64,000 nucleotides of DNA, taken from the NCBI GenBank assembly GCA_963580455.1, contig OY756957.1, forward strand, positions 27,930,501 through 27,994,500, in the 5' to 3' direction. Below, in pieces: positions 1 to 9,132 of the stretch (positions are counted from its first letter, which is position 1; every line of letters starts with the position of its first letter). The position numbers and the translations under genes were made by a program. Below the pieces are notes generated by a model. The model ran no database searches and was not told where the DNA came from. It saw only the letters and a program-made list of their open reading frames with translations. The DNA is from Euonymus europaeus (lineage: Eukaryota > Streptophyta > Magnoliopsida > Celastrales > Celastraceae).

Positions 1-383
1 TGAGAAGTCTAAACATAAGAAGTCGCTCAAAATAATAAAGTCTGGAACATAAATCTAGATATCCTAAAAATTTTAAAAAAAAATTCTTAACTTGTGCTGA
101 CAAAAACTATGATGGTAAATGGCTGGCTGCTGAAAATGACAAACCAGAACTGGGCCCTATCTTGAATTGGCCTGAAATGGGTCAAAAACTCTTCAATTAA
201 AGGTTCGATAGCTAGAGCTTTTCGGCCTGCACCATGGACTGGAGAGGTAGAAGAGTTCTGCTTCTTATAAAAGAAAAGGAAAGAACAATTCCGCCAAAAA
301 AGTAGAAAAATAAATGAAGTAAATAAAATTACTTTAAGGTTAATGGAACTAGGAAAGCATACGGATCCCTTCCTCCTACCTGG
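1..383. other. 3' flank of TraB copy A
   Basis: No gene is seen. The stretch aligns by eye with the 3' flanks of the other TraB copies (about 8870-9130, 13010-13290 and 17160-17448), sharing the block that ends just before the stop codon of each copy. It therefore belongs to the tandemly duplicated unit and probably holds the 3' untranslated part of copy A. Confidence 0.6.
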
Positions 384-1493
384 CTATAATGGGGTGTGGT
401 CAACAGAATCATCTTCTTGTAGACTAGATGGGTATTTCCTGCATTTATAAAGCTGATAGATGCTATATATAATGGCCAACGCAGCAAGAACCTGTATAGC
501 AGAAACAATGGGATTCTGATTCTGATTCTGACTCTGACAAGGAACCTCAAGAAGTTCATTTATCTGCAACACAAAACAAAACAAACCGAACCGATCGACA
601 AAGATTAATAACTCCTTAAATAATGCCAGAGAAAAAGTTTTACTGACATTAACATGCTGCTTCCAGTGCGACTTAATTCCTCGGAGGTGCTCCATTCCAA
701 CAACTGCAACAACTGATCTATGCCTTCTTGCCACTCTCCACAGTGTGAATGCTAGCTACCTGACAAATACAAGTTGGTGAAAACAATCACACTAGATTCT
801 ACAAAAAAAACCAATCGATGGACACCCGTGTTAACAGGCGATTCTCTGAATAATAGTTGTTTTTGATATTTGAGCTTTATAAAGGATTAATTAAAAGGAA
901 AAACTGTTCACAGCAAAATTAAATGCATAGTTTAATGATGATGTCGGTAAAAGAATACTAACTGATCACGCTCCACTACAACGGCATCTGTATAGGCTTT
1001 ATGCAAACCAAACAATTTCACCCAAGGGAAGCCCTTCCACTCATCAGCATCATATTTATCATACACTTTCTCCGTCTGAAAATAAACAAGTATTAAATTA
1101 CTATCAATCATAATTCGAAAACTAAAGTTGGGCTTTCTTTCTATCAAACAACTAAGGCAGAGTTTGGCTCATGAAACAATTGTGATATTCAGATCAAGTT
1201 GATTGCTGCAAAAAAAGCCTCCATAAGCTGGAGTTCATAAGCACAATTTATCCAAGAATAGAAAATATAAATATATGTAACATTTCTGTTGAGCTCAGCT
1301 CATAGAACCAAATGAGATTGGCAAATTAAAGCTCAACCGAAAATCAAGAGGTATTTAGCTATTATGTAGGCATTAAGTAAGAGGTACTTAGTTACAATCC
1401 TTAATTACCCGCGACAAAATGAGGAGAAAGAACGGTTTACCCTTTTCATAAGATACTGGCGGCTGAAAATCCTAAGATACTGGAGTAGTATAA

Positions 1494-1580
1494 GATAATT
1501 AAGCAGTAGAGACCAAAGACAGGAGTAAAGTGTGTCTGAAATATATTCAATTAACCCCTGTCGGCTCCACCAATACAAGA

Positions 1581-1629
<49 letters not shown>

Positions 1630-1709
1630 GATACAAGAGAAGCCCTAGACTCAACCAATGATAGAATGACATCTGTACATAATATAAATCACAGACAATA
1701 TACTTAATA
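1494..1709 (-). repeat. 3' LTR of the copia element, with a long (TA)n run
   Basis: 216 bp. It differs from the 5' LTR only in an expanded TA dinucleotide tract at about 1582-1625. Since LTRs are identical at insertion, the length difference arose afterwards, or during assembly of the repeat. Confidence 0.93.
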
Positions 1710-1722
1710 TCCCCCCTCAAAC
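1710..1722 (-). other. Polypurine tract of the copia element
   Basis: Minus strand GTTTGAGGGGGGA directly precedes the 3' LTR, the expected plus-strand priming site. It overlaps the stop codon of the gag-pol frame. Confidence 0.85.
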
Positions 1723-4700
1723 TGGGAGAGACGTAGAAGAGCATGATATGCCCAGTTTGTCTCTTAAAAAATGAAATCGTGGTGGAGAAAGAGCTTTAGT
1801 CATGCAGTCTGCCACTTGATCATGAGATGGGACATAGCGAACCTCAAGTTCCTTGTTCAGAACCTTATCACGAACAATATGAGCGTCAAGTTCAATGTGT
1901 TTAGTGCGAGCGTGATAGACAGGATTGTGTGCAAGGGCATTGGCACTCAAGTTGTCACACCAGATGACAGGAGTGTTGGGGAGACTGAAGGAGAATTCAC
2001 TCAAGAGAGATTGAATCCAAGTAAGCTCACATGTCACATCAGCCAGCGCTCGATATTCAGATTCAGTACTTGACCGTGACACAACATGTTGTTTCTTTGA
2101 GGACCATGAAACCAGAGTATCACCAAAGTATACACAATATCCTCCGATAGATCGTCTATGTTCAGGATTTGTTGCCCAATTGGCATCCGAGAAACCAACA
2201 AGAGATAATGATTGTGAAGCTGGTTTGATATGGAGACCCAAAGAGCGAGTACCATGTAGATATCTCAGTAGACGCTTCACTCCTTGCCAATGAGTATTGG
2301 TTGGACAGCTCAGAAATTGACTCAAGGTATTCACAATATAGCAAATATCAGGACGCGTGTGTGTCAAATATTGTAAGGCTCCCAATGTGCGACGATACAA
2401 CGCTGGATCAGACATGAGATCATCAGAGTTTGATACAAATTCTTGCCCAAGAATAGCTGGTGTAGGACACGACTTAGCAAGATCCATACCAGTGCGATGA
2501 AGAAGATCATCAAGATAGCGATTTTTCTTGAGGTACATGCCAGAAGTATCACGGGTCACTTCAATACCCAGAAAGAAGCTCAATTCGCCCAGATCTTTGA
2601 GTGCAAATAATTGATTGAGGCGCTCAACAAAGGACTGAAGTGCTGCGGGCTGATTGCCAGTGAGAATAATATCATCCACGTATATAAGAACTAAAATGAG
2701 TAAGCCATCCTTTTGAAGAAAGAATAAGGATGAATCACTTTTTGAATTTTTGAAATTCCAGCCAAGTAAGGTTGTCCAAAATTTGTCATACCAGGCCCGA
2801 GGAGCCTGCTTAAGACCATAGAGAGCTCGATTGAGTTTACACACATGCTGAGGACAACGAGAATTAACGAAACCCTCGGGTTGCTCCATATAAACAGTTT
2901 CATGTAGAGTACCATTGAGGAAAGCATTGTTAATATCCAGTTGACGAACCGGCCAGTTCTTGGAAACAGCAATGACAAGAATAATTCGTATGGTTGAGGC
3001 TTTGACCACTGGACTAAACGTTTCAGTGAAATCAATACCGGGATTCTGATGGAACCCCTTTGCCACAAGACGCGCTTTGCATCTTTGAAGACTCCCATCA
3101 GCATTGAGTTTGGCTTTAAATACCCATTTGTTGCCAACAATATTATAAGAGGCAGAGGGTGGCACAAGTGTCCAGGTATTGTTGCGAGCCAAGGCTTGAA
3201 ATTCCTCAACCATGGCAGCAGTCCACTGCTGGGATTGAAGTGCTTCGTGGACATTACGAGGCTCAAGAGGAATGGAGGAGGCACTGGCTGTGTACAACTG
3301 ATACTCATTAGCAAGATGTGTGGGCTTGTAAATTCCAGCCTTTGATCGAGTTATCATAGGATGCTCATTGGGTGAAGATGAATTACTAGAAGCACTGATC
3401 GGGCCTGGTATGGGTTCAGACCCAGCGGATGTATCAACGAGATCAAGATCAGGATAAGTAGAGCCACTATGATGTGAGCCAGAAGAAGGTACTGCAGGAA
3501 GTGGACTTGCTGGTGACAATGATGATATATCTGCAGCATCATAAGATGGCAAAGGTGTTGCCGCAAGAGAAGAAAAAGAACAGCCTGATGCAACTGACTG
3601 CGTGCCAAGTGAGGATGGAGACACAATGGAGGAAGACAAAACAGGAGAAGGGTAGACTGGGACTGTTTGAGAACTGACGGTGGAGGACACAGAGTTGGAC
3701 ACAATGGTTTTGGCAAAAGGAAATTCAGTTTCATTGAATACAACGTGACGTGAGGTATAAATACGCCCAGTAGGGCTAAGACACTGATAACCTTTATGGG
3801 ACTCACTATACCCCAAAAATGTACATTTGATGGAATGATTGTCAAATTTATGTTGTTGGTAGGGACGGAGACATGGAAAACATGCACACCCAAATGGTTT
3901 GAGAGAGAAATAGTCAGGGAGTTTGTGAAAGAGCTTAAAGAATGGGGACTGATTATGGAGAACAGGAGTAGGTAGGCGATTAATGAGATAGGTGGCTGTG
4001 AGGAAGGCATGCCACCAATACTTGAGGGGTAGCTGGGCTTGTGCGAGTAAGGTGAGACCGACCTCAGTAATATGGCGATGCTTTCGTTCAGCACGCCCGT
4101 TTTGAGCCGAGGTATAGGGACAAGGGTGTTGGAATTTAATGCCATGTTGAGTGACAAATTTGTGAAATGCTTGATATTCACCTCCCATATCTGAGCGGAG
4201 GCATTTAATAGTTCGATTGAATTGATTCTCAACAAGAGCTTTAAATTGAGTAAACACATGAAAAGCTTCAGATTTGTTTTTCAAAGGAAAAATCCAGGTG
4301 TACCTACTATAGTCATCAACGAAATGAATATAGTAACGATAGCCATGAACAGATGAGATAGGAGCTGGCCCCCACAGGTCGGTATGTATTAAATCAAGAG
4401 GACAAGAGGCACATGAGTTTGATAATTGAAATGGAAGACGATGTGATTTACCAAGCTGACATGCATCACAAAATGGCAAATTGGAATCAGTGAAATGTTC
4501 ATTACATTGTCTTAAAATTTGAAATAACAGTTGGTTGGAAGGATGCCCAAGACGTCGATGCCAAAGTGCGATCGAGGAGTGAGGAGAACTAAGTTTAGTA
4601 ACACAAGACAGTACTGGAGACAAATAATGGTGAGAGGATGAGGACATAAGATTCTTGGGCACAAAATTCTGGATAGGCTTGGACACAAAATGCTTGACAG

Positions 4701-6201
4701 GCTTGATCACAAAATGCTTGGCAGGCAAATCAAGTTGGTAAAGGCCATCTTTAAGCTTCCCCTGGAGCAACACCTTCCCCGTTCGTTGATCCTTAACAAA
4801 ACAACCAAGAGAATTAAATTCAGCAGTGACATCATTGGCACAGGTCAATTGAGAAATGCTAATTAAATTTTTGGTAATTGCTGGAGCATGAAGTATATTA
4901 CGAAGAATAAGTTTCTTATCAACAGCAGTAGGTAAATATGTATGGCCCATATGAGCAATGTTGAGTTTAGCTCCATTACCAACAATAATGGATCCTTTAC
5001 CAGAATAGTCAGACTTTTGAGTGATGTTGTTTGGATCATGAGTGACATGCGAGCTTGCACCTGTATCAGCATACCAGGCCGAATCTGAGTACACATCTGG
5101 CGAAGCAACAAAGGCAGTGGAGACAGCAGTGGACTGGCCTGTGGATCGATTGTGGTCAGGAGGGTGGCCTACAAGATCCCAACACGAAGTAGCAATATGT
5201 CCCAGACGGCCACATATTTGACAAACAGGACGAGAGGAGTTGCCTCTGCCTCGACGCCCACCAAATCGACCACCACGACCCCTATTAGAACTGCCACCAA
5301 CGAAACGGCCAGCACCCACAAAAGTCTGAGAAGAAGAATTACGGCCACGACCACGATTGGATGATTGAGGGCTCGATTTTTGAGAGACAAAATTGACAGT
5401 GGTCTGACCCGGAGTCAGCCCCACAAGACTACCATGAATTTGTTCTAGACGCCGCTCGTAGCTAAGAAGGGTAGACTGCACCTCCATCCAGCTGACACCG
5501 TCCTTCTCACTAAGTTGACAAACGACAGGATTATAATCGAGGGAGTCAAGACCAGCAAGAGCTTGAGATACTAAATCAGCGGTGTCAACAGGGGCACCAG
5601 CAAGAGTGAGATTGTCAGCAATCTGCTTCATTTGTTTAAGATATTCAGCCATGGGAAGCCCTCCTTTTTGGAAACTCCGAAATTCTTTCTTGTAGAGGAT
5701 GATATTGGAGCGAGAACGAGCACCGAACAAGTTCTGGAGTGCAATCCAGAGACTATGAGAAGTGTCATGACCAACCACATCAGATGCAACCTCTACATCA
5801 ATAGAGTTATATAACCACCCCAACAAGCTTTGATCTTGATGCATCCAGACTTCATAAGCAGGGTTAACAGATGCAGCAGTAGCGAAATCAGCAGACACAG
5901 AAGACGACAGAAACTGTGGAGGACAAACCTTTGTGCCAGTGAGAAGACCCTCAAGTCGTTGACTACGAATCAAAGGTAGGACCATGCTTTTCCATAACAT
6001 ATAATTATCAGGTTTCAGTTTTACAGCACTGAAAGCACCAAGAGAGTAGCCGGAATGACTCATCGGCGGGGACACAGTGGCTTGACCAAGCAGTGGGGAC
6101 ACAGTGGCGCTGGGACAAACAGAGATAGAAACTGGAGTGGACGAGACACTCGATCCCGTACCCGAGACAGGGGTAGAGGCATCACCATCCAACGCAGCCA
6201 T
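1717..6201 (-). CDS. Copia gag-pol polyprotein, 1494 aa
   Basis: Single open frame from ATG at 6201 with all copia domains in the Pseudoviridae order. Gag lies at about residues 55-270, with a CCHC zinc knuckle (C-x2-C-x4-H-x4-C) near 325-338. The aspartic protease signature DTGA is near 377. The GAG-pre-integrase and integrase zinc-binding part has HRRLGHP near 545, and the integrase core with DDYSRYTW is near 630. Reverse transcriptase has YVDDIILTG near 1173, and RNase H has SDANWA near 1335, with a C-terminal ADCMTKAL tail. The order integrase before RT identifies copia rather than gypsy. No stop or frameshift is seen, and the length is normal for the family. The stop codon falls within the polypurine tract, 7 bp from the 3' LTR. 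The lineage within plant copia was not assigned. Confidence 0.95.
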   Translation of the reverse strand: MAALDGDASTPVSGTGSSVSSTPVSISVCPSATVSPLLGQATVSPPMSHSGYSLGAFSAVKLKPDNYMLWKSMVLPLIRSQRLEGLLTGTKVCPPQFLSSSVSADFATAASVNPAYEVWMHQDQSLLGWLYNSIDVEVASDVVGHDTSHSLWIALQNLFGARSRSNIILYKKEFRSFQKGGLPMAEYLKQMKQIADNLTLAGAPVDTADLVSQALAGLDSLDYNPVVCQLSEKDGVSWMEVQSTLLSYERRLEQIHGSLVGLTPGQTTVNFVSQKSSPQSSNRGRGRNSSSQTFVGAGRFVGGSSNRGRGGRFGGRRGRGNSSRPVCQICGRLGHIATSCWDLVGHPPDHNRSTGQSTAVSTAFVASPDVYSDSAWYADTGASSHVTHDPNNITQKSDYSGKGSIIVGNGAKLNIAHMGHTYLPTAVDKKLILRNILHAPAITKNLISISQLTCANDVTAEFNSLGCFVKDQRTGKVLLQGKLKDGLYQLDLPAKHFVIKPVKHFVSKPIQNFVPKNLMSSSSHHYLSPVLSCVTKLSSPHSSIALWHRRLGHPSNQLLFQILRQCNEHFTDSNLPFCDACQLGKSHRLPFQLSNSCASCPLDLIHTDLWGPAPISSVHGYRYYIHFVDDYSRYTWIFPLKNKSEAFHVFTQFKALVENQFNRTIKCLRSDMGGEYQAFHKFVTQHGIKFQHPCPYTSAQNGRAERKHRHITEVGLTLLAQAQLPLKYWWHAFLTATYLINRLPTPVLHNQSPFFKLFHKLPDYFSLKPFGCACFPCLRPYQQHKFDNHSIKCTFLGYSESHKGYQCLSPTGRIYTSRHVVFNETEFPFAKTIVSNSVSSTVSSQTVPVYPSPVLSSSIVSPSSLGTQSVASGCSFSSLAATPLPSYDAADISSLSPASPLPAVPSSGSHHSGSTYPDLDLVDTSAGSEPIPGPISASSNSSSPNEHPMITRSKAGIYKPTHLANEYQLYTASASSIPLEPRNVHEALQSQQWTAAMVEEFQALARNNTWTLVPPSASYNIVGNKWVFKAKLNADGSLQRCKARLVAKGFHQNPGIDFTETFSPVVKASTIRIILVIAVSKNWPVRQLDINNAFLNGTLHETVYMEQPEGFVNSRCPQHVCKLNRALYGLKQAPRAWYDKFWTTLLGWNFKNSKSDSSLFFLQKDGLLILVLIYVDDIILTGNQPAALQSFVERLNQLFALKDLGELSFFLGIEVTRDTSGMYLKKNRYLDDLLHRTGMDLAKSCPTPAILGQEFVSNSDDLMSDPALYRRTLGALQYLTHTRPDICYIVNTLSQFLSCPTNTHWQGVKRLLRYLHGTRSLGLHIKPASQSLSLVGFSDANWATNPEHRRSIGGYCVYFGDTLVSWSSKKQHVVSRSSTESEYRALADVTCELTWIQSLLSEFSFSLPNTPVIWCDNLSANALAHNPVYHARTKHIELDAHIVRDKVLNKELEVRYVPSHDQVADCMTKALSPPRFHFLRDKLGISCSSTSLPV

Positions 6202-6213
6202 GAGAACCGGATC

Positions 6214-6225
6214 GCTCCGATACCA
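6214..6225 (-). other. Primer-binding site (initiator tRNA-Met type)
   Basis: On the minus strand it reads TGGTATCGGAGC, one base away from the common plant TGGTATCAGAGC. It abuts the 5' LTR with no gap, which fixes the LTR boundary. Confidence 0.9.
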
Positions 6226-6414
6226 AGATAATTAAGCAGTAGAGACCAAAGACAGGAGTAAAGTGTGTCTGAAATATATTCAATTAACCCCTGTCGGCTC
6301 CACCAATACAAGACTGATATATATATATATGAAAGATACAAGAGAAGCCCTAGACTCAACCAATGATAGAATGACATCTGTACATAATATAAATCACAGA
6401 CAATATACTTAATA
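6226..6414 (-). repeat. 5' LTR of the copia element
   Basis: 189 bp. On the element's strand it begins TATTAAG and ends TTATCT, directly before the primer-binding site. It matches 1494-1709 except for a shorter TA run (about 6317-6330). Confidence 0.93.
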
Positions 6415-7304
6415 GTATAGGCCAGTTGCTAGGAAAGGCGAGACATAAAATTGCTTTATGATAGAGCTTCAATCCCCCCCATAACCTCTGCACCGTAATC
6501 TGTTCCAGAACTTCCAATCATCATCCAAGAATAAAACAACAAGAAGAACAAAGTACATGAATGTGGAATACAAAATTTCAAGAAGTAATCTACGAAACAT
6601 TCAACGTCTCCAAAAAAATATTCATTCAGAGGCCTAAACTTGAAAGATATAAAGGGATAGCCAAGTTAGATAAATGACCAGTGACATACTTTGCATAAAA
6701 AACTGAATGCACAACCGACAATAAGCAAAATAGCCATATGCATTATCCTCTCATTAAGGTGCTGAAATACCATGGGCAAAGTACATAGTGTAGTACCGCA
6801 AAATCAAATAATGTTATTTGCTTCCTTACTTTGTAGTAAATAAATATTCAATATAAGGGAGAAAATACAAATAGGAGGAAGGCAAGGTAGATGATAAAAA
6901 TATCAAATAAGCAACTAAACCTCTTCTGTCCTGGAATCAGATAATAATGTATCTTATACCTCAAAAGGGCGGTCGCCAAGTATCACTTTGCCACCATACT
7001 TCGTTGCTTCCGCAAATGCTACACGAAACTCCATACCGGAAGTCATCTAACAGAAATCCAAGAGAAGTATTGCGTTACAGGATCTGATATTTTAGCTTAA
7101 TTGTAGTGGGAAAACAATGAAGATTTCAGTAAATATGAGATAAAAGCTAAATTAGTAAACTTGCCCTGGCACAAAATCTGTGAAAAAGTATTCTAAACCA
7201 CAATCGAGGGTGTAAAAACTATGCCGTGTAAGTTGGGGGGGAAATGCTGGGAAGACAAGCCAGGATATATTCCAATATGAATTAAGGAAATCGTACAAGC
7301 CTAA

Positions 7305-8126
7305 TTAGTCCAACCTGGCAACCAAAACCACAAGATGAGGAATATTAAGCTATTCAAGAAAGTAACAAACTGCACATATATATAGCTAGGTTCAAGAAGC
7401 AAGACAAACTGAAGCCCAATGCACTTAAAACCAGCAAAGGGTCTAACAAGAGATTACTCTGAAGCCCATACACAAACAATCTAGTATACGAATAGAACTG
7501 ATTTTTCCAAAAAAACAGCAGTAAAGATTTTATATTACAAGAACAATGAGAATGTCGGCTGGCTTCTATTGCCTTAAGAGGTACATGGTGATTTCTCTAG
7601 TATTTACTGAATTAATTCTTTAATAATGGGAGCTGTGAAAGAAGGCATGTTGTCAAACTAAGGAGCTACTATCTTGGGCAGCTGGCCAATGAAGAGACAA
7701 TTTTACCTTCATGAGCAGCCACCTCAGGCAAACATGTAGCACTTCGCCTAGCATTGTAGTCGGGATCAGTGAATTCAATAATCATACCATGCTTTCCAAC
7801 CTGCCACCAGAAGTTACCAAAATTACAGACTAAAACTGGCAAACAAGTGAGCATATACTCCTAAATTGCATTGAGTTCACCTTACGAAGATCATAAAGTG
7901 GCCTATTGGACATATACATTTTATTTAACACCAAGTAAATATTATGCAGACGAAATAATAAAAAGTTTCAAGAACATCAAACCACTGTATATATCCCAAT
8001 TAAAGAAATGAAATGGATGTCTCTGACAGTGCAGGTCGGGGATAACATTGTCACTTCAACGACTTTCAAGGAACTTTGTCATCAATTTCAAGAGCAACAA
8101 CCACAGAAATATCGCTGCTGATGAGA
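7305..8126 (-). pseudogene. AMMECR1 fragment fused to TraB copy A
   Basis: Closely similar to 23277-24086 of the AMMECR1 gene: the first few bases of exon 5, the whole preceding intron, exon 4 (about 7707-7800, encoding the VGKHGMIIEF...VAAHEG block) and part of the next intron. Exon 4 is still open, with one visible change (Tyr to Cys before LPEV). There are no other coding exons and no start, so it cannot make the protein. The left breakpoint joins AMMECR1 sequence directly to TraB intron sequence, and the right breakpoint is at about 8126. Confidence 0.88.
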
Positions 8127-9132
8127 TGTATTAATTTATGTCTTGTAGTTTTTATTATCGCAATTTAGCTCTTGTTTTCAAGATGCAAGAATTGAGCCCT
8201 TGGGTCTAATGGCAATTGTGCACTCCATTTGTCGGTGAGAACCACAGACATTTTATAATACCAGTGTCTACTTTATTTTCAATAAAATGGTCTTTATAAT
8301 TTGGAATTACAATTAGTGATTGTTGTATAATGTCTCCCAGATACTAACCGAGGATCGAATTTTGACAGGCTCCAGGTTAACTAGAAAAATAAGTCTTCAT
8401 AACAAAAAATAAAAAGAGTTTAATGTTTAATCCAGTAATTTTATTTATTTTGAAAATGTAATGGCGTTAACAACATTATTAGACTAATTTTTTTATCAAG
8501 AGAGTCTAAATGTGTTTGAGACTCCTATGATATTTTTCTTTCTTTCAATTTGGGCCTAAGCGTGCTTGGGACTGCAATAATATGATACCATATTGGTATA
8601 CTTGAACTAGAATGATTAAACTGAGATGGATTTGAAAGAGAATAAATAATCTTAGATTAAATGCACCACTTACGGATTTCGAACCACCCCCCAAGATACA
8701 GAATTAAGACTTAAATTCACCACTCTTTTTGGAAATCAACCAAAGAGATAAGAATTTTTAAAGATTTGTTTCATCATCATCTGCCCAGTAACCATCAGGG
8801 AATAGGCATTTAAACAATGTTTGGAACAAACCTCCAAAAATACAAAACTGAGAAGTCTAAACTATGATGATAAATGGCTGGCTGCTGAAAATGACAAACC
8901 AGAACTTGGCCCTATCTTGAATTGGCCTGAAATGGGTCGAAAACTCTTCAATTAAAGGTTCGATAGCTAGAGCTTTTTGGGCTGCACCATGGACTGGAGA
9001 GGTAGAAGAGTTCTGCTTCTTATAAAAGAAAGAACAATTCCGCCAAAAAAGTAGAAAAATAAATGAAGTAAATAAAATTACTTTTAGGTTAATGGAACTA
9101 GGAAAGCATACGGATCCCGTCCTCCTACCTGG
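8127..9132. other. Spacer before TraB copy B
   Basis: No gene is seen. 8127-8540 is AT-rich and matches nothing else I recognised in the window. From about 8550 the sequence resembles 16826-17448, the 3' flank of copy D, and so belongs to the duplicated TraB unit. Confidence 0.6.

Larger units (their letters stand above)
1494..6414 (-). mobile_element. Ty1/copia LTR retrotransposon, apparently full length
   Basis: Two LTRs (6226-6414 and 1494-1709) are identical by eye apart from the length of a TA microsatellite. The element is flanked by a 5-bp target duplication GTATA (1489-1493 and 6415-6419). An initiator-Met tRNA-type primer-binding site lies directly inside the 5' LTR and a polypurine tract directly inside the 3' LTR. 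One uninterrupted gag-pol frame fills the interior. Read on its own strand the LTR begins TA and ends CT rather than the usual TG...CA. LTR identity and the intact frame point to a recent insertion. It lies inside exon 6 of TraB copy A; paralogous copy B shows the empty site (near 10199-10215). Confidence 0.95.
384..7204 (-). pseudogene. TraB-domain gene copy A, broken
   Basis: Degenerate copy of the intact gene at 17449-20753. Recognisable exons are 9 (384-563), 8 (648-759), 7 (963-1075), 6 (1441-1493 plus 6420-6499, split by a copia element), 5 (6960-7046) and the 3' half of exon 4 (about 7167-7200). Exons 1-3 are missing; at about 7305 the sequence changes to an AMMECR1 fragment. Damage seen: an in-frame TAG near the start of exon 8 where copy D has a Tyr codon; Gly-to-Glu beside the conserved His in exon 8; the copia insertion in exon 6, whose net length is also off by 4 nt; loss of the exon 4 acceptor and first half; and a destroyed exon 4 donor. 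It cannot encode a TraB protein. Confidence 0.9.

Noticed and set aside
1582..1625. (TA)n run considered as an independent repeat locus
   Set aside because: It is the expanded microsatellite within the 3' LTR, present in shorter form in the 5' LTR, so it was recorded with the LTR.
2691..4259. Long open frames (207 and 301 codons) on the minus strand inside the copia element
   Set aside because: They lie in other frames of the gag-pol gene and their translations show no domain; the 1494-codon frame explains this DNA.
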